This document shows, piece after piece, positions 52,709 through 63,402 of a DNA stretch of 64,000 nucleotides. This stretch comes from Undaria pinnatifida. Lineage: Eukaryota; Sar; Phaeophyceae; Laminariales; Alariaceae. Each line of letters starts with the position of its first letter. The first letter of the stretch is position 1. The stretch covers positions 1 through 64,000 of the forward strand of contig JABAKD010000018.1 in assembly GCA_012845835.1 (NCBI GenBank). The letters run 5' to 3'. The translations under genes were made by a program, and so were the position numbers. The notes under the pieces were generated by a model that was not told the DNA's origin, searched no databases, and saw only the letters and a list, made by a program, of their open reading frames with translations.

Positions 52709-53312
52709 GATGTCGTCTTGCCACAACCGTCAGATTCGTTCTGTTTCATGGCTTGTAGTTTCCGCACACATATTGAAATGTACAGTCCCGCCCGCCCCCA
52801 GCCCTCCCCGCGCCCCCCCCCTCCGACCCCTCTTGTTCAAACGCCCCAACAAAAATTAAAAAAATACCAGAGTAGCAAACACTACCAGCCAGCTGATATT
52901 ATCTCATTATCTTTCTAGCCATCCATGCTGTAGCTCCAACCCATTTCCGCCCTCCTCCCTCCCCCCCCCCTCCCCTTTTTGTGTTCCCCCGCCCTGTTCG
53001 TTCAAACGCCCCACTTACAACCGAAATTGGCCAGAGTAATAAAGGCTTCTACGCAATAAATATCACGTCATTACCTTTCTAGCAATCCATGATGTAGCGT
53101 TCATTCATCCCCCTCCCCTCCCCCCCCCCTCCGCCCTCCAACGCCCCCTCCTTCCCCACCACCCGCACGATCGCCTAGACCTAGCACCGTGCGTATAGCA
53201 AGCCCCTACGTATATGATTAATATGCACGATCGGAGTATAACACACAATGCTGCAAATATGAGTTTAACCAAATCTTTGATCTCAAAGCTGGAGTGAATT
53301 TTAATATTATTC
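52709..53312 (+). repeat. Left repeat block flanking the helicase fragment
   Basis: Contains, in order: a unit with ACAACCGTCAGATTCG and GTAGTTTCCGCACACA (52718-52790); two units with CTCATTATCTTTCTAGCCAT-type sequence (about 52850-52930 and 53010-53098) separated by C-rich DNA; CGCCTAGACCTAGCAC (53172); and a family 4 block (53228-53300). The same component types recur in the same orientation at 54.6-55.5 kb. Confidence 0.65.
53228..53300 (+). repeat. Conserved dispersed block, family 4
   Basis: CGATCGGAGTATAACACACA, then CTGCAAATATGAGTTTAACC and GATCTCAAAGCTGGAGTG. Matches 55404-55475 directly and 38073-38166 and 40801-40880 in reverse. Confidence 0.7.
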
Positions 53313-53708
53313 GAGCGAAGCGAGTTTCTAATCTACACCTGGGCCCCGCAATATAGGCTCACATGAAAAGGAAATGTTTTTGTGTGCGTGTCTTCGACTA
53401 AACTTGATTTTTGTTTGAAATCATTTGATTTCAGACTGCAGGTGTAGGCAGACCACCACGGAGCAACAAACCACACACAGCAGACCACACGGGCAAAAAC
53501 AGCAGCACACACCGCTCACACAGCCGGCACACAGCGCTCACACAGCGGGCAGCACACAGACAACGGGCGCAGCGGGCGACAATAGTGGCCAGCGGAGAGC
53601 GGGCATGGAGAGTGTGTGCCCGCTAGGGGTGTGTCCGCTGAGTGTATCTACTGCTGTCGCGTGGTGAGAGTAGGTCGTCATGGAGAGACGTCAGTCGGGG
53701 GCGATTGA

Positions 53709-54347
53709 CCCAAACTCGGTCCGTGCGCCAACGCCAGAAGGGCGACAGCAGACACGGCGGAGGGGCTTGAGAGGGACCTCTACGTAGCTAAGGGAGCCAA
53801 GGTCATGCTCACGAAGAACCTGTACCAACAAGGTGGACTCGTGAACGGCATTCGAGGCCAAATCGTCGAGTTGGTGTTTGCAGACGACGCGCCCCCGCCG
53901 GACCTCCCCCTTTACGTTGTCGTCAAGTTCAGAGGGTACTCAGGGGGGGAATGGTCGTCCCAGGAGATATATATAGGGTGTGTGCCGATTTCTCCCGTAG
54001 ACACTACTTGGCAGGAGGGGGGAACGCAGGTCAGGACGCAACTGCCGTTGAGGCTCTGCTGGGCGATCACTATGCACAAATCACAGGGGCAGACGTGAGG
54101 GAAGACCGTCATAGACTTGGGGCCGAAGGAGGCCTGCACGGGGCTTACTTTCGTCTGTCTTAGTAGGGCTAAAAGACTAGCGGACCTCATGGTAGAGCCA
54201 ATGAGTTTCGACAGGATAGGCAAGCTTGGAAACTCCGACACCATGAAAGCTAGGTTGCGGGAAGAGGTTAGGCTGGTGGACTTAGCACAAAGCACGCGGG
54301 GTAGGTACACAGGCATAGGCGTCTTCAACGCCGTCGCGGCCAACTAA
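53709..54347 (+). pseudogene. PIF1-like DNA helicase, C-terminal fragment with in-frame stop
   Basis: PIF1 helicases are ATP-dependent 5'-to-3' DNA helicases (superfamily 1B). In many eukaryotes they occur as multicopy genes and inside Helitron-type elements. This frame carries the C-terminal landmarks in order: a LYVAKGAKVMLTKNLY segment, GLVNGIRGQIVELVF, CVPISPVDTTW, TQLPLRLCWAITMHKSQGQT (the conserved HKSQG motif), and after a stop VIDLGPKEACTGLTFVCLSR with AKRLADLMVEP. It ends GVFNAVAAN and a stop at 54345. A TGA at 54096-54098 interrupts the frame directly after HKSQGQT, and the same reading frame resumes at once, so this is a nonsense change rather than a frameshift. Another TGA at 53706 closes the 5' side. 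Helicase motifs I and II (the nucleotide-binding half) are absent upstream, where the DNA is CA-rich. It is therefore a truncated, broken copy. It sits between two similar repeat blocks. Confidence 0.85.
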
Positions 54348-54599
54348 AGACCACATCAATTGCAATGCAACAAACGTCACATCGGCTCTATTCCACCTGT
54401 GGTGCCCCTCGCAATCACACGAACCAATGGCCCGTGGACGCACACGTCTGACGACAGTTACATCTATCATCAATCAGCTGTCGCTCGTTTTACCGACAGC
54501 TATTGTATCGTATGTGACATAAACCTCCTGAAAACCATTTTCCCCCCCTCTCTCTTTTTCGCTTTTTATCTCGTATTTTTTCGTCGCTATCTCTTGCTT

Positions 54600-55485
54600 A
54601 ACGCCCCACCTAATGTCCAAATCCGCCAAAGTAATAAACACTTCTACGCCCTGGATATCGCCTCATTATCTTTCTAGAGCCATCCATGCCGCTGCGACAT
54701 TTCCCACCACTCCCGCCACCGACGCCCCCTCCTCCCCCACCACCCGCACCATCGCCTAGACCTAGCACCACGCGTATAGCAAACCCCTACATCTATGCGA
54801 CATAAAGCCCCCCCCCCCCCTCCCCCCCCCCACCCCCCACCCCCCTGCTCCACCCCCCACCCAACTCCCCACCCCCTCGAATACTCCGCCCTCTACTCAC
54901 TGGTTGTACGACGTACAGGATATACATGATAGACTGATGCATTACTTCCAAAACCGTCACATTTATCCCCTAGAAGGATGAATGGTTTCCACGCATAGAT
55001 TGAGTGCCCCCCCCCCCCCCCCCCGCCCCGATGATAAAGTGGTGAACTCTTTCCAAAACCGTCAGATTTATCGCATTGAAGGATTTAGAGTTCCCACGCA
55101 CAAATTGAGCTGCCCCACCGCCCCGCCCCCAACCCCCCCACGCCCCCTTTTGATCAAATCAGGCCCCCACATGTCCTTAAAAACTCCGCCCTCCCCTCGC
55201 CCGTTATTCGACTTACAGGATTCACTTGGTAAACTGATGCATCTCCTTCCGCAGCTGTCAGATTTTGTCCCCCTCTGAAACGGGTTTTATAGTTTCCGCG
55301 CATAGACTGACTAACATCACCCTGTTGACCGTGATAGCTACACTGTAGTTGCAAGGGGAGTCGCCGACCCATATCCTTAATGAGGACACACAACCCGTAA
55401 TACGCGCGATGGGAGTATCACACACAGCTTGCAAAGATGAGTCTTGACAAAATCCTCGATCTCACAGCTGGAGTGTATTTATTTT
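54600..55485 (+). repeat. Right repeat block flanking the helicase fragment
   Basis: Contains a CTCATTATCTTTCTAGAGCC unit (54617-54690), CGCCTAGACCTAGCAC (54753), three units with CCAAAACCGTCA/GATTTATC and TTTCCACGCATAGATTGA-like motifs (about 54948, 55053 and 55249), and a long family 4 block (55333-55480). C-runs lie at 54808-54865 and 55007-55024. Orientation and component types match the left block, though copy numbers differ. Confidence 0.65.
55333..55480 (+). repeat. Conserved dispersed block, family 4, long copy
   Basis: Begins GATAGCTACACTGTAG, continues with GGAGTCGCCGACCCATATCC and CGCGATGGGAGTATCACACA, and ends at GATCTCACAGCTGGAGTG. It is the reverse-complement partner of 40801-40938 along its whole length. 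Confidence 0.75.
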
Positions 55486-56551
55486 CGTAATATATTGCAA
55501 CAGTTGTTTTGTTGTTGTGTTTTCGTGGGCCTCTGCTTCGATAGAGTAAGTAATATGTGGCGCTTTTTGCAAAGGTATATTTTCTCAAGTTATTCAGGGC
55601 ACACGCCTGTTCAATCATGTGGTTGCGACCTCGGGCCCGTGCTGCCTTCTGACACGTACGTGCTATCATACGATTGGTGTATTAATTAGTAGCATAGCGT
55701 ATACCATTTTTTGGGGCGAAATTATGTTATTAGAATATTCTAGACAGCAGGTCAGCTGGGAGTTCAACAAATTTTGGGTGGCGATAAGCATCTCTGCAAG
55801 CCGCGGGGTGAATTTGTGCGGACGGCGTCAACTAACTGTGTGTGATTAACGTTTGTTTTGATATAACAGCGCGGAAAGCAGCTACTTCTATTGCAGCTGG
55901 TACGGGAGCCGCAAAAACGCAATGCACGGGAAGCTGACGAGCGCTGCGGGTACCAGGTAATATTGATTCCAAGGCGCTAATATGGCACCAGGTACAACGG
56001 AAAGCAAGTTGGCTTCTACGGAAGGCGGGTGCGCAGGACATTCTGATGGCAGCAACCAGTATCTATCTGGCCGAGAGGGGGATTGTCCAGTACGGAAAAT
56101 CCCAATATCGTTCTTTGAAAGTACGTGATAAGCTCCATGCCCCACTGAAAAAATGTCGTCTTTTGATCATCATCGTTGTTTACCTGACACATGGCCGGAC
56201 AATCCTGTGAGAATGGGCTACTGCACGTGCAGTAGTAGCTGTATACTACCAGGCACTATACAAAAATGGAAACGCCAGACAACGTGGTTCCATAGACGTT
56301 TGAATCACCGCCATACAGAAAAACGTTTGATTGATTTCTGAAAAAAACTACCTCCTCCACCTTGGCAGGCATCGTTAGAATATTACTACTCCCAAAATGA
56401 ACACACCTCGGGCTGTGACATCGGATTGTCCATCGGGTGGGACGTTCGTTTTTTTTTGTTTCTCAAAGTCGTTTTGCTGGGTTGAAAAAAGCCTCTCAGA
56501 AGTATATTCTGCGCCACGTACAGCAAGCAAGCGTGTGCTTCAACCGGGGAC
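55486..56551. other. Unique DNA, no recognised gene
   Basis: Short frames only, with no recognised domain, RNA gene or dispersed repeat. Confidence 0.35.
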
Positions 56552-56869
56552 GGACGCGTGCTGCGCTAGCCGTGTAGTCTAGCGCATTTCGTCTCAAAAC
56601 GACTTCTGAATGAATGACTGAATGACTGAATGACGGGGGGGCTGCTTGACCCAAAAATCGTCGTAAACAAGCCATTTTTTTGCACGCTTATCGTTTGTAT
56701 GCATGCATAGCCTAGGCCTGCAATAGGATTATTAGTCTAGTCATCCCGTGGCAGTTTGTTTTTGCTCCACAAATCATTTTTCAGGAAGAGGTCTTAACCG
56801 TCTAAATTTTTGAGGAATCTCGGGAAAATAAAAACAACGGTTGGCACGCCTCTATCGTAGAAAGCGTCG
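56552..56869 (-). repeat. Family 1 TIR element, copy g (reverse)
   Basis: Left end GGACGCGTGCTGCGCTAGCC and right end CCTCTATCGTAGAAAGCG. The reverse-orientation interior includes an expansion of an 8-bp TGAATGAC motif (about 56610-56636) and CTGCTTGACCCAAAAATCGT. At about 318 bp it is the longest copy. Confidence 0.65.
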
Positions 56870-57800
56870 TGTGTATACAAGTACGCATGGTGGATCAAGC
56901 GGGGTTCGGAAGGACTGCCCTGTTTTACCTCGGGTCAGGGGTATGCGATGCGCGTATTTATGGCGCACACGAATGAAGTCAAAGCCAAGGCAGAAGTAGA
57001 ACATACCAAATGCAAATGATGAGCTCTAGGTCAGCAGTATATCCTCCACATGTAATGTGTGTTGTTAAGCCAGAGCGTCGTCACGGCTTAGCTTTGTAAC
57101 GTGCGAAGCCGATGCCTGAAACAAACAAAAAAACGAGCCGGGGGACTAGGTCTGCCGGGTGGCCTCGAGTTGGGGTATTATCCTTTCGAGGCTTTGAAGA
57201 CAACAACTGGGCGCGAGCAACCCAAAACACTCCATGTTACAGTATACGAGGTCGGTAGGCCACAGCTAGGTAGCGAGGTTGTGCAACGGGTCAACTGGGG
57301 GTGTTAACTAAAACAAACCTGGACCACGCTGCGACTGCATCTTTGGCATATCCGCTCTCTGACTATCAAGGGGGAGCTCTTCCATTCACCCGATATCATC
57401 GGAAGGTTAAAACTAAGAGTAGTACCATTTTTTCAAGGGTTTTGTTGTGTATACCTAGGCCATGTTTTTGATCAACAGGTTGCAACGGCAGTCTTACTCA
57501 CATTCCGTTTAGAAACTGCGTGAGGTTTTGAGGTCTTGAGGTGTACGGAGCTCTTCAAGTGTGGGGTACTTCAGAAACAAAATGCTGCACGCCTCTGCCG
57601 CAACGCTGTATTACTAATATTAGTAATAGAGTGTTAAGACGCATGCTGAGATAGAGGAGAGGAGTATACCCCGTTGAGGCTGGGACAGATTCTGAACGCC
57701 AGGACTCAGTAAGTAACCCCTTTAAAGCCCAAGGAAACCCTCCCAGAGATACTAATTCCTGAAAAAGTTCCACCAAAAACGAGCTTCCAGTTGTAAAGAT
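56870..57800. other. Unique DNA with a diverged reverse family 1 copy
   Basis: GTTGTGTATACCTAGGCCAT (57449 region) through CTGCACGCCTCTGCCGCAAC (57582 region) looks like a diverged reverse family 1 element without a clear left end. TTACTAATATTAGTAA (57610-57625) is a perfect 16-bp palindrome. No gene is supported. Confidence 0.4.
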
Positions 57801-58067
57801 GGACGCGTGCTACGATAATAGTCTAGAGGTGCACCGCTTTTTTTCTGGGGTTCGTCAATTTTGGGACAGCTTGAGAACTCTCCCCCAAAATTGATGTTGG
57901 AGAAAAATCAAGACTTCTACCGGAGAAAACGTGACATGGCCTAGGTACACAACAAGAACACGCCCCAAAAAATAAATGGCGTATTTTCGACGATTTTGGG
58001 TTAAGGAGCCCCGTCATTCAGAAACTGCTTCGGAAGAAAACTGCTGCATCTACCGTCGCACGCGTCG
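57801..58067 (+). repeat. Family 1 TIR element, copy a
   Basis: Left end GGACGCGTGCTACGATA and right end CATCTACCGTCGCACGCGTC. The interior has GTGCACCGCTTTTTTTCTGG, ATGGCCTAGGTACACAACAA and TTCGACGATTTTGGGTTAAG followed by GAGCCCCGTCATTCAGAAAC. Confidence 0.85.
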
Positions 58068-58202
58068 AGGCATTAACCCCAAATCGTAGGGATTTGACAT
58101 AATACCAGGTACTAGTTTTGAATTGTTCATCGGGAAGGACTCCATATTTTCCCCCCAAACGTTTTGGTGGTGGTGGGAGGGGTATAGAGCTCCTTTACGG
58201 GA

Positions 58203-58500
58203 AGCCGAGCCATCCCGCCGTACGTAGGGGGGCAGCAGATTCTAATAATTGCTGAGCTCCTAGCATGAGGGAGCTAGTTCAATATCTCACCCCCCGAAGA
58301 ATGGCATCGAAGGCATTCGTTCGCGCAACCCGGCCAAGCGTCTGTGGGCACCCTAGTGTAGTCCTGAAACAAATAATACGCGTGAAAATTACCATACTAA
58401 CCGCTAGTCCTCACGTGAGGAGCTTAACCCGCCCGGTATACCTTTTTTGGCTCAAAAAATGCAACCCTTACCTTACCGTGGGATGGCTCAGAGCGCCCCA
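58203..58500 (+). repeat. Dispersed repeat, family 2, copy c, with TIRs
   Basis: The best-preserved copy. The left end has GAGCCATCCCGCCGTACGTA and the right end CCGTGGGATGGCTC, giving imperfect inverted ends of about 15-18 bp. The interior has ATGAGGGAGCTAGTTCAATA, CGAAGGCATTCGTTCGCGCA and CACGTGAGGAGCTTAACC. Confidence 0.7.
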
Positions 58501-58601
58501 TTACAAAAACAAATGGTGAAGCTTGACCGTCGCATGCCTCTTATATGCAGCTTGGGTGGGCTACGATAAGCGCTGTGCACTCTCCCTTGGTGCTAAAATT
58601 C

Positions 58602-58896
58602 CGACGCGTACTACGATAGAGGGGTGCACCAGTTCTTTTTTATCTGGGGTTCCTCAATTCACCAGCTTAAGACATGTCCCTTGAACAAACATTTTTTGAG
58701 AAAATTGAAATTGGTACTAAGTCTTGTACCAGCTGACAAAAAAATCTCATGGCCTACCTACACAACGAGAATCATAAAAAAAACAAAAATGGCCTATTGT
58801 TTATTTTTTTTCCAACGATTTGGGGTCAAGGAGCCCAGTCATTCAGAAACTGTCCATTTCATACCAAAAGTGCTACATCTATCGTAGCTTGCATCA
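58602..58896 (+). repeat. Family 1 TIR element, copy b
   Basis: Left end CCGACGCGTACTACGATAGA and right end CATCTATCGTAGCTTGCATC. The interior has GGGGTGCACCAGTTCTTTTT, ATGGCCTACCTACACAACGA and GGGGTCAAGGAGCCCAGTCA. Confidence 0.85.
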
Positions 58897-59154
58897 GCCG
58901 CACCGCTACAATCATTGAGACCCTCGTGTCCCTACCATGCCGGGACGGATCGCGTCGGTTTTTCCCCGACCAGGCAGGCTTCGTGTGCTCCAACCGCGCA
59001 CGACGTGCCGTGCGAGGTGTTCGGCGAGTCGCATTGGAAATGGTGACTTGAACCCTATACTGAACATCGCATGTGAGGCGGATTTCCGCACCAGGTACCT
59101 TGTGCGCGTGTGCTTTCTCGGCCACGGTTGCGTAGTAGTGTGGCTGTTTAGGGC

Positions 59155-59240
59155 TCGGCGACGCATGCTACGATGGAGCTAGTGATTTTCGTCGATTTGT
59201 TTTCTGACCTTCGGGACTCCTCAAAACTCTTTAACCTTGA
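59155..59240 (+). repeat. Truncated family 1 left end
   Basis: GGCGACGCATGCTACGATGG followed by TTTTCTGACCTTCGGGACTC is a family 1 left end. The central CCTAGGTACAC region and the right end are missing. Confidence 0.5.
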
Positions 59241-59297
59241 ATCGTCAGAATATATATAGTTATTCCTATTTCGCGATAGGACTTGTGTCTATACACC

Positions 59298-59540
59298 GCC
59301 AAGGCTACGGTATGGTATCATTGTGTTGTACCCCCTTTTTCACTGCCAAGGTCGAGTCACTTCGTCACCCGCACGATCGACTCTGTGGCTCACGGAAAAA
59401 AGGCGTTAGGCTATTTGCTTGGCGCGTCATAGCCTACTCGTCTTCCCTTTGTCATTTCCTGTCGCACAAAATAACAAAAAAACACCAAAAACGCCTGAGG
59501 CCCCAAGGGACACGGGGATCACTCGAGCGAGGGACCCCGA
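59298..59540 (+). repeat. Dispersed hairpin-ended repeat, family 3, copy e
   Basis: CCAAGGCTACGGTATGG at the left, GATCGACTCTGTGGCTCACG internally, and the terminal inverted repeat GGGATCACTCGAGCGAGGGA followed by CCCC at 59515-59538. Confidence 0.65.
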
Positions 59541-60403
59541 AACAATCTAAAAAAAAAAATCCCCAAAGGAGAACCCCCCGCCATATATTTTGGTTCATGC
59601 CTAGGGCATGAGTTTATTCGTCCGGTTGCACGTTCAGCTTGTTCCCAATCAGGTTTCGCCTCACAAGGAAAAAATAGAGATACTCGGGCGGGGATCCCCG
59701 TAAAAAAATATTTGCTCCTATACCGCACCGTGGCCCGTGCCTCACGAGAGCGGTTTCACCTTGTTTTCCTCTTCTTGCAGTAATATAAGCCTTTGCTGCG
59801 CATTCTTGGTGTTGCGATATACGTGCCCGCCTAGAAAAGGGTTGCTCCGGTGTGCGTGTCAAATACCACACACAGCAACGTCTGTTTTTTTAGATTGGTT
59901 CAGAGACACTCGCATGAACGGCCTACACTCAAGTCCCCCCTCAGTCTTGGGCCATGCTACGGTACGCAGTGTTTACTTGATCCGACGAACAACCCCATGG
60001 CCTCAGGGGTACTCCGACATACCAGACATATGTTCTGGAAACCCAAGCGGGAATCTGAACTTCACTGAACAGTTCGCCAGCTGAGCCGTCGGTCACTCAG
60101 AAATCGCTTGGTCGGAAGGCGCCCTACCTAATATTCCGTGACACACGTCGATGTCTCACTAACGAGCACAAGGTGCACGGTTGAGCTGACAACCAACCTC
60201 CTGGCCGAGCAACACATTGACTAGGTCTATCTAATGATGGAAAATCAAAAAGCGCAGACGGTTAAGCCGATGAAAAATCTCGTGGCCAAGAAAACGACGA
60301 TTACTACGTCGAATGACGTCAAACCCGGACGATGGTGCATTGTTTCCAGGACGAACACTGCGGTAGCAGGGGGGTAACTTTCGCGCCGCTTTCCGCAGTG
60401 TAT
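59541..60403. other. Unique DNA, no recognised gene
   Basis: Short overlapping frames on both strands without recognisable domains. No RNA gene was identified. Confidence 0.35.
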
Positions 60404-60935
60404 CGGCATCACTCGTGCGATTGAGCCCCCTGTTCCTTCGAGTTCTTCACGTTTCGTGCAGCTATACTTTGCGATATGAATCAGCAATGGAATGGTTGGC
60501 TAGCGTGCGCCAGGCAACTCGCCTAAATGGTTTTCGTCAGTGAGGTACAGAGCCCGGTCACCCCGGTGGCGTATCAAGTTATCCTCGAGCCTGTTATAGG
60601 TACGTTTCGTGAGTTCGAATCCCCCAAAGTGCATGCTCGTATAAATACGTGGGGACTTTTTCTTGTGCACAAATTGACTTGCGGAAAGCGCGAGAGCGTG
60701 AGTTAGCAACACTCGATTGAAAATCGACGAGCAGTGGGGTTGCTGAACCCCATGATGCGCGATAAAAATTGAAGGCAAGAACCGGGGGGAGAAGGGACGA
60801 CACCTGTGACCACGGCTTGTCCAGAAGCTGGAAAGTAAATGTGTGTAAAAAAGAAATCAAAAAAGAAAAAAAAGAATACGAGTCGGTCGTGTGATAGGGA
60901 GTAGGGAACAAGGGGGTACCCCCGCTACCGTAGCG
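60404..60935 (-). repeat. Family 3 repeat, reverse, possibly interrupted
   Basis: Reverse landmarks appear in order: the hairpin-like CATCACTCGTGCGATTGAGC and CCCTGTTCC (60408-60435), GATATGAATCAGCAATGGAA (60473), GTGAGGTACAGAGCCCGGTC (60541), and GGGGGTACCCCCGCTACCGT (60912). The last landmark is about 300 bp farther away than in other copies, so either sequence was inserted at about 60600-60900 or two partial copies lie close together. TGGCGTATCAAG (60568) and GAGTTCGAATCC (60611) resemble pol III A and B boxes, but no cloverleaf forms. Confidence 0.4.
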
Positions 60936-60946
60936 TTTTGTACCTC

Positions 60947-61222
60947 AGACGCGTGGTACCATAGAGGCGCGACCTTCTTTTTCTGGAGTTCCTCACTTCC
61001 GGAGCTTGAGACATGTCCTTCTTGACCCAAAAACTGATTTAGAGAAGACAAGAAAAAAAATGCTGACCCCCGATGAAAAAAAAAACCCGAGGTCTAGGTA
61101 TAGAACGAGAATCATGCAACAACAAAAAATCCAATTTCCGACGATCTTGGGTTAAGGAGCCTCATCGTTCAGATACCATTTCTTGAGACGAAATGTGCTA
61201 CCAACATCTTAGCACGCGTCCG
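60947..61222 (+). repeat. Family 1 TIR element, copy c
   Basis: Left end AGACGCGTGGTACCATAGAG and right end AACATCTTAGCACGCGTCCG. The interior has GGAGTTCCTCACTTCCGGAG, GAGGTCTAGGTATAGAACGA and ATTTCCGACGATCTTGGGTT. Confidence 0.8.
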
Positions 61223-61285
61223 CAGTCAGGAATGTCTCGGAAACCCCCGTGGTAGAGCGTGTCAATGCAAAGAGTAGCCTGGCAC

Positions 61286-61326
61286 GGGGGGGGGGGGAGG
61301 GGGGGGGGGGGGGAAAGGGGGGGGGG
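61286..61326. repeat. G-rich tract (G12-A-G14-A3-G10)
   Basis: Nearly pure guanine on the + strand, with obvious potential for G-quadruplex formation and slippage. The exact length may be unreliable in the assembly. Confidence 0.8.
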
Positions 61327-61530
61327 CATGCTCCTCCTGGAACGTCTTTGTAGACGGTTTGGGAGCACCGAACTACGCACGACCCTTGAAGCTGTTCACA
61401 AAAATACCCCAACCGTGCATTTGTCTCCGCTCGTTCTTTAATGGCCGTCAGGGTCTTCGTAAAACTACCCCAAAAGCTGCCCTTTCGTTTCCATCCAATA
61501 TGTTATCGTTTTATGTTTATTACACGTATA

Positions 61531-61855
61531 CTATTTACAACCCAAAAATGGGATACAATCCAACCATCTAGCGGTCTCGGCATATTTCATTCCCAAACGC
61601 GGAGGAGGTAGCCGCAATCGATCTATTTTCTCGAACGGGTATCTTGCTCCTGCCTGTATAACGTGCGTCGTGCGGCAAAGAAGAACCTTGAGGTCGTCAA
61701 GAGTAAATGCCTGTTTCTCATCCGGCGGAGCCGTGGGACTCAAAAATGTCAGGCAACCGTGATCATCGGTATCTTCCCCCCTGCCCGTCCCAAGCATTCG
61801 CACCACCACTTTCTCGACCTCGAGTTCCACCAGTTCCACCGTCGTTCACAAACGG
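61531..61855 (-). pseudogene. Unit with intact DEKQAFTLDDLKVLLC frame, unknown family
   Basis: The minus-strand frame opens after a TGA near 61850. It reads VELVELEVEKVVV, then an acidic-basic linker, PPDEKQAFTLDDLKVLLC, and continues for about 35 residues (RTTHVIQAGARYPFEK and onward) to a stop near 61531. There is no ATG at the beginning, so it may be an exon or a gene fragment. Within the 16-residue core all differences from the unit at 63.7 kb are synonymous. Confidence 0.4.
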
Positions 61856-63300
61856 CGGAGAGACAACCCAAACAACTTATTGATGGTTTCTAAAGGCTGT
61901 CAACTCCCTAGCTATGTATCGCCCGTGGCGCAGCGAAAAGAAAATGTTGAGATCGTCAAGAGCGAACGACTGCTGCTTGTTCGCTATAGTCGTGAGACTC
62001 GACGACATCGGCAACCCGCCATCGCTATCTTCCTCCCCCTCTACCTCCCGAGCATCATCATCACCACAGTCTCCACCTCGCGTCCCACCAGATCAACCAT
62101 TGTTAGGCCAACGAAGGGGAGACAACCCCAACCAGCTATTACCTTCTAAAGCCTGTGGATTATCTTAGCTAGATCTATAGCCCGCGGCGCAGCAAAGGTG
62201 AAACTTGGCGTCGTTCACAGCGAAGCCCTACTTCCCGTCTGGGAAGACTTGACAACGTTGGCAACCCGTCATCATGATTCTCTTCCCCCTCCCCCTCCCA
62301 AGCATCATCACCACCGCTTCCTCGACCTCAAGTCCCCTCAGTTCGACCATGGTTCACTAACGGAGAGGGGACAACCTCAACTAATTAATGGCTGCCGATA
62401 TCTTAGCTATGTATACCCGTGCCGCAGCAAAGGAAAAGCTTGAGGTAATCAGGAGTGAACGCCTGCTGCTCGTCCGACGGTAACCTTGAGTCTTGACAAC
62501 ATTGGCAACCCGTCATAATCATCCTCTTCCCCCTCCCCCTCCCAAGCATCATCACCACCATTTTTTCGACCTCGAGTCTCCACAGTTCGACCACCGTTTA
62601 CAAATGAATGGAACGCAACCCCAGTCAACTACACGTTTCAAAAGGCTGTCGATATCAAAGCTATCTATACGAGTCCGTGGCACCGCAAAAGAGACCTTTG
62701 CGGTCGTCAAAAGTGAACGCATGTTTCTCGTCAGACGTAGCCGTGAGAGTCGACAACAATCGGCAACCCGCCATCATCGTCCTCTTCCCCCTCCCCCTCC
62801 CAAGCACCACCACCACTTCCCCACCTGAAGTCCCCTAAAATTCACCGCCGCTCTCATAAAAGGGGTTACAAGCCCAATCGATTACAGTTTTGGAAAGGCT
62901 GCCGATATCTCAGCGATCGATAACCCGTTGCGCGGCAAATGGGAATCTTGTGGTAATCCAGAGTCAACGCCCATTTTCTCGTCCGAATTACGAGTCGTAA
63001 CTTTCGACAACCGCCGGTAACCCTTTATCATCCTCCTCTTCCTACCCCCCCCCCCCCCCCCCCCCCCCCCTTCCCGAAAGCATCGCCGTTGCCTCCACAT
63101 CCCATCCCCCCAGCCGCCCCCCAGCCGCATAGTTAATCACAACCGGAAGGAGCGACCTAAACAGAGATTAACCGGATGCTCAAGAAGGCTCGTGTCTTGT
63201 CAGTCGCGCAGCACCGGAGACTGTTTAGGCCATCCAGAGTGACTGCCTTCTTCCTCGCACGACGTAGGATACAAGCCATAAGACTCAACAGCGCCGGCAA
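61560..63300 (-). repeat. Decayed tandem array of ~255-bp coding-like units
   Basis: Seven units are recognisable by a conserved core of about 55 bp at roughly 61673, 61926, 62186, 62421, 62681, 62928 and 63206, with an eighth at 63717. The unit spacing is about 235-280 bp. Read on the minus strand, each core encodes a version of a peptide typified by DEKQAFTLDDLKVLLC. Examples are SDEQQAFTPDYLKLFLCC, SDEKHAFTFDDRKGLFCGA and ANKQQSFALDDLNIFFS; the third unit has a stop inside. Around the core are a CTTGGGAGGGGGAGGGGGAA tract upstream and TATACATAGCTAAGATATCG downstream. The peptide family is not one I recognise. Most units are clearly decayed. Confidence 0.7.
63045..63070. repeat. C26 homopolymer
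   Basis: Twenty-six consecutive C on the + strand within the decayed unit array, replacing the CCCCCTCCCCCTCCC tract seen in neighbouring units. Confidence 0.9.
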
Positions 63301-63402
63301 CCGTCCGCCATGCGATCACCACCGATATCTCGGCCTGGTGTCCCTCCAGTTACCACCAAAATTCCTCCAAACGCAGTGAGGAGGGGCAGAAATGAACAAC
63401 GT

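Noticed and set aside
60568-60625. tRNA gene or tRNA-derived SINE from A-box-like and B-box-like strings
   Set aside because: No acceptor, D or T stem can be formed, and the boxes are not kept in other copies of the surrounding repeat.
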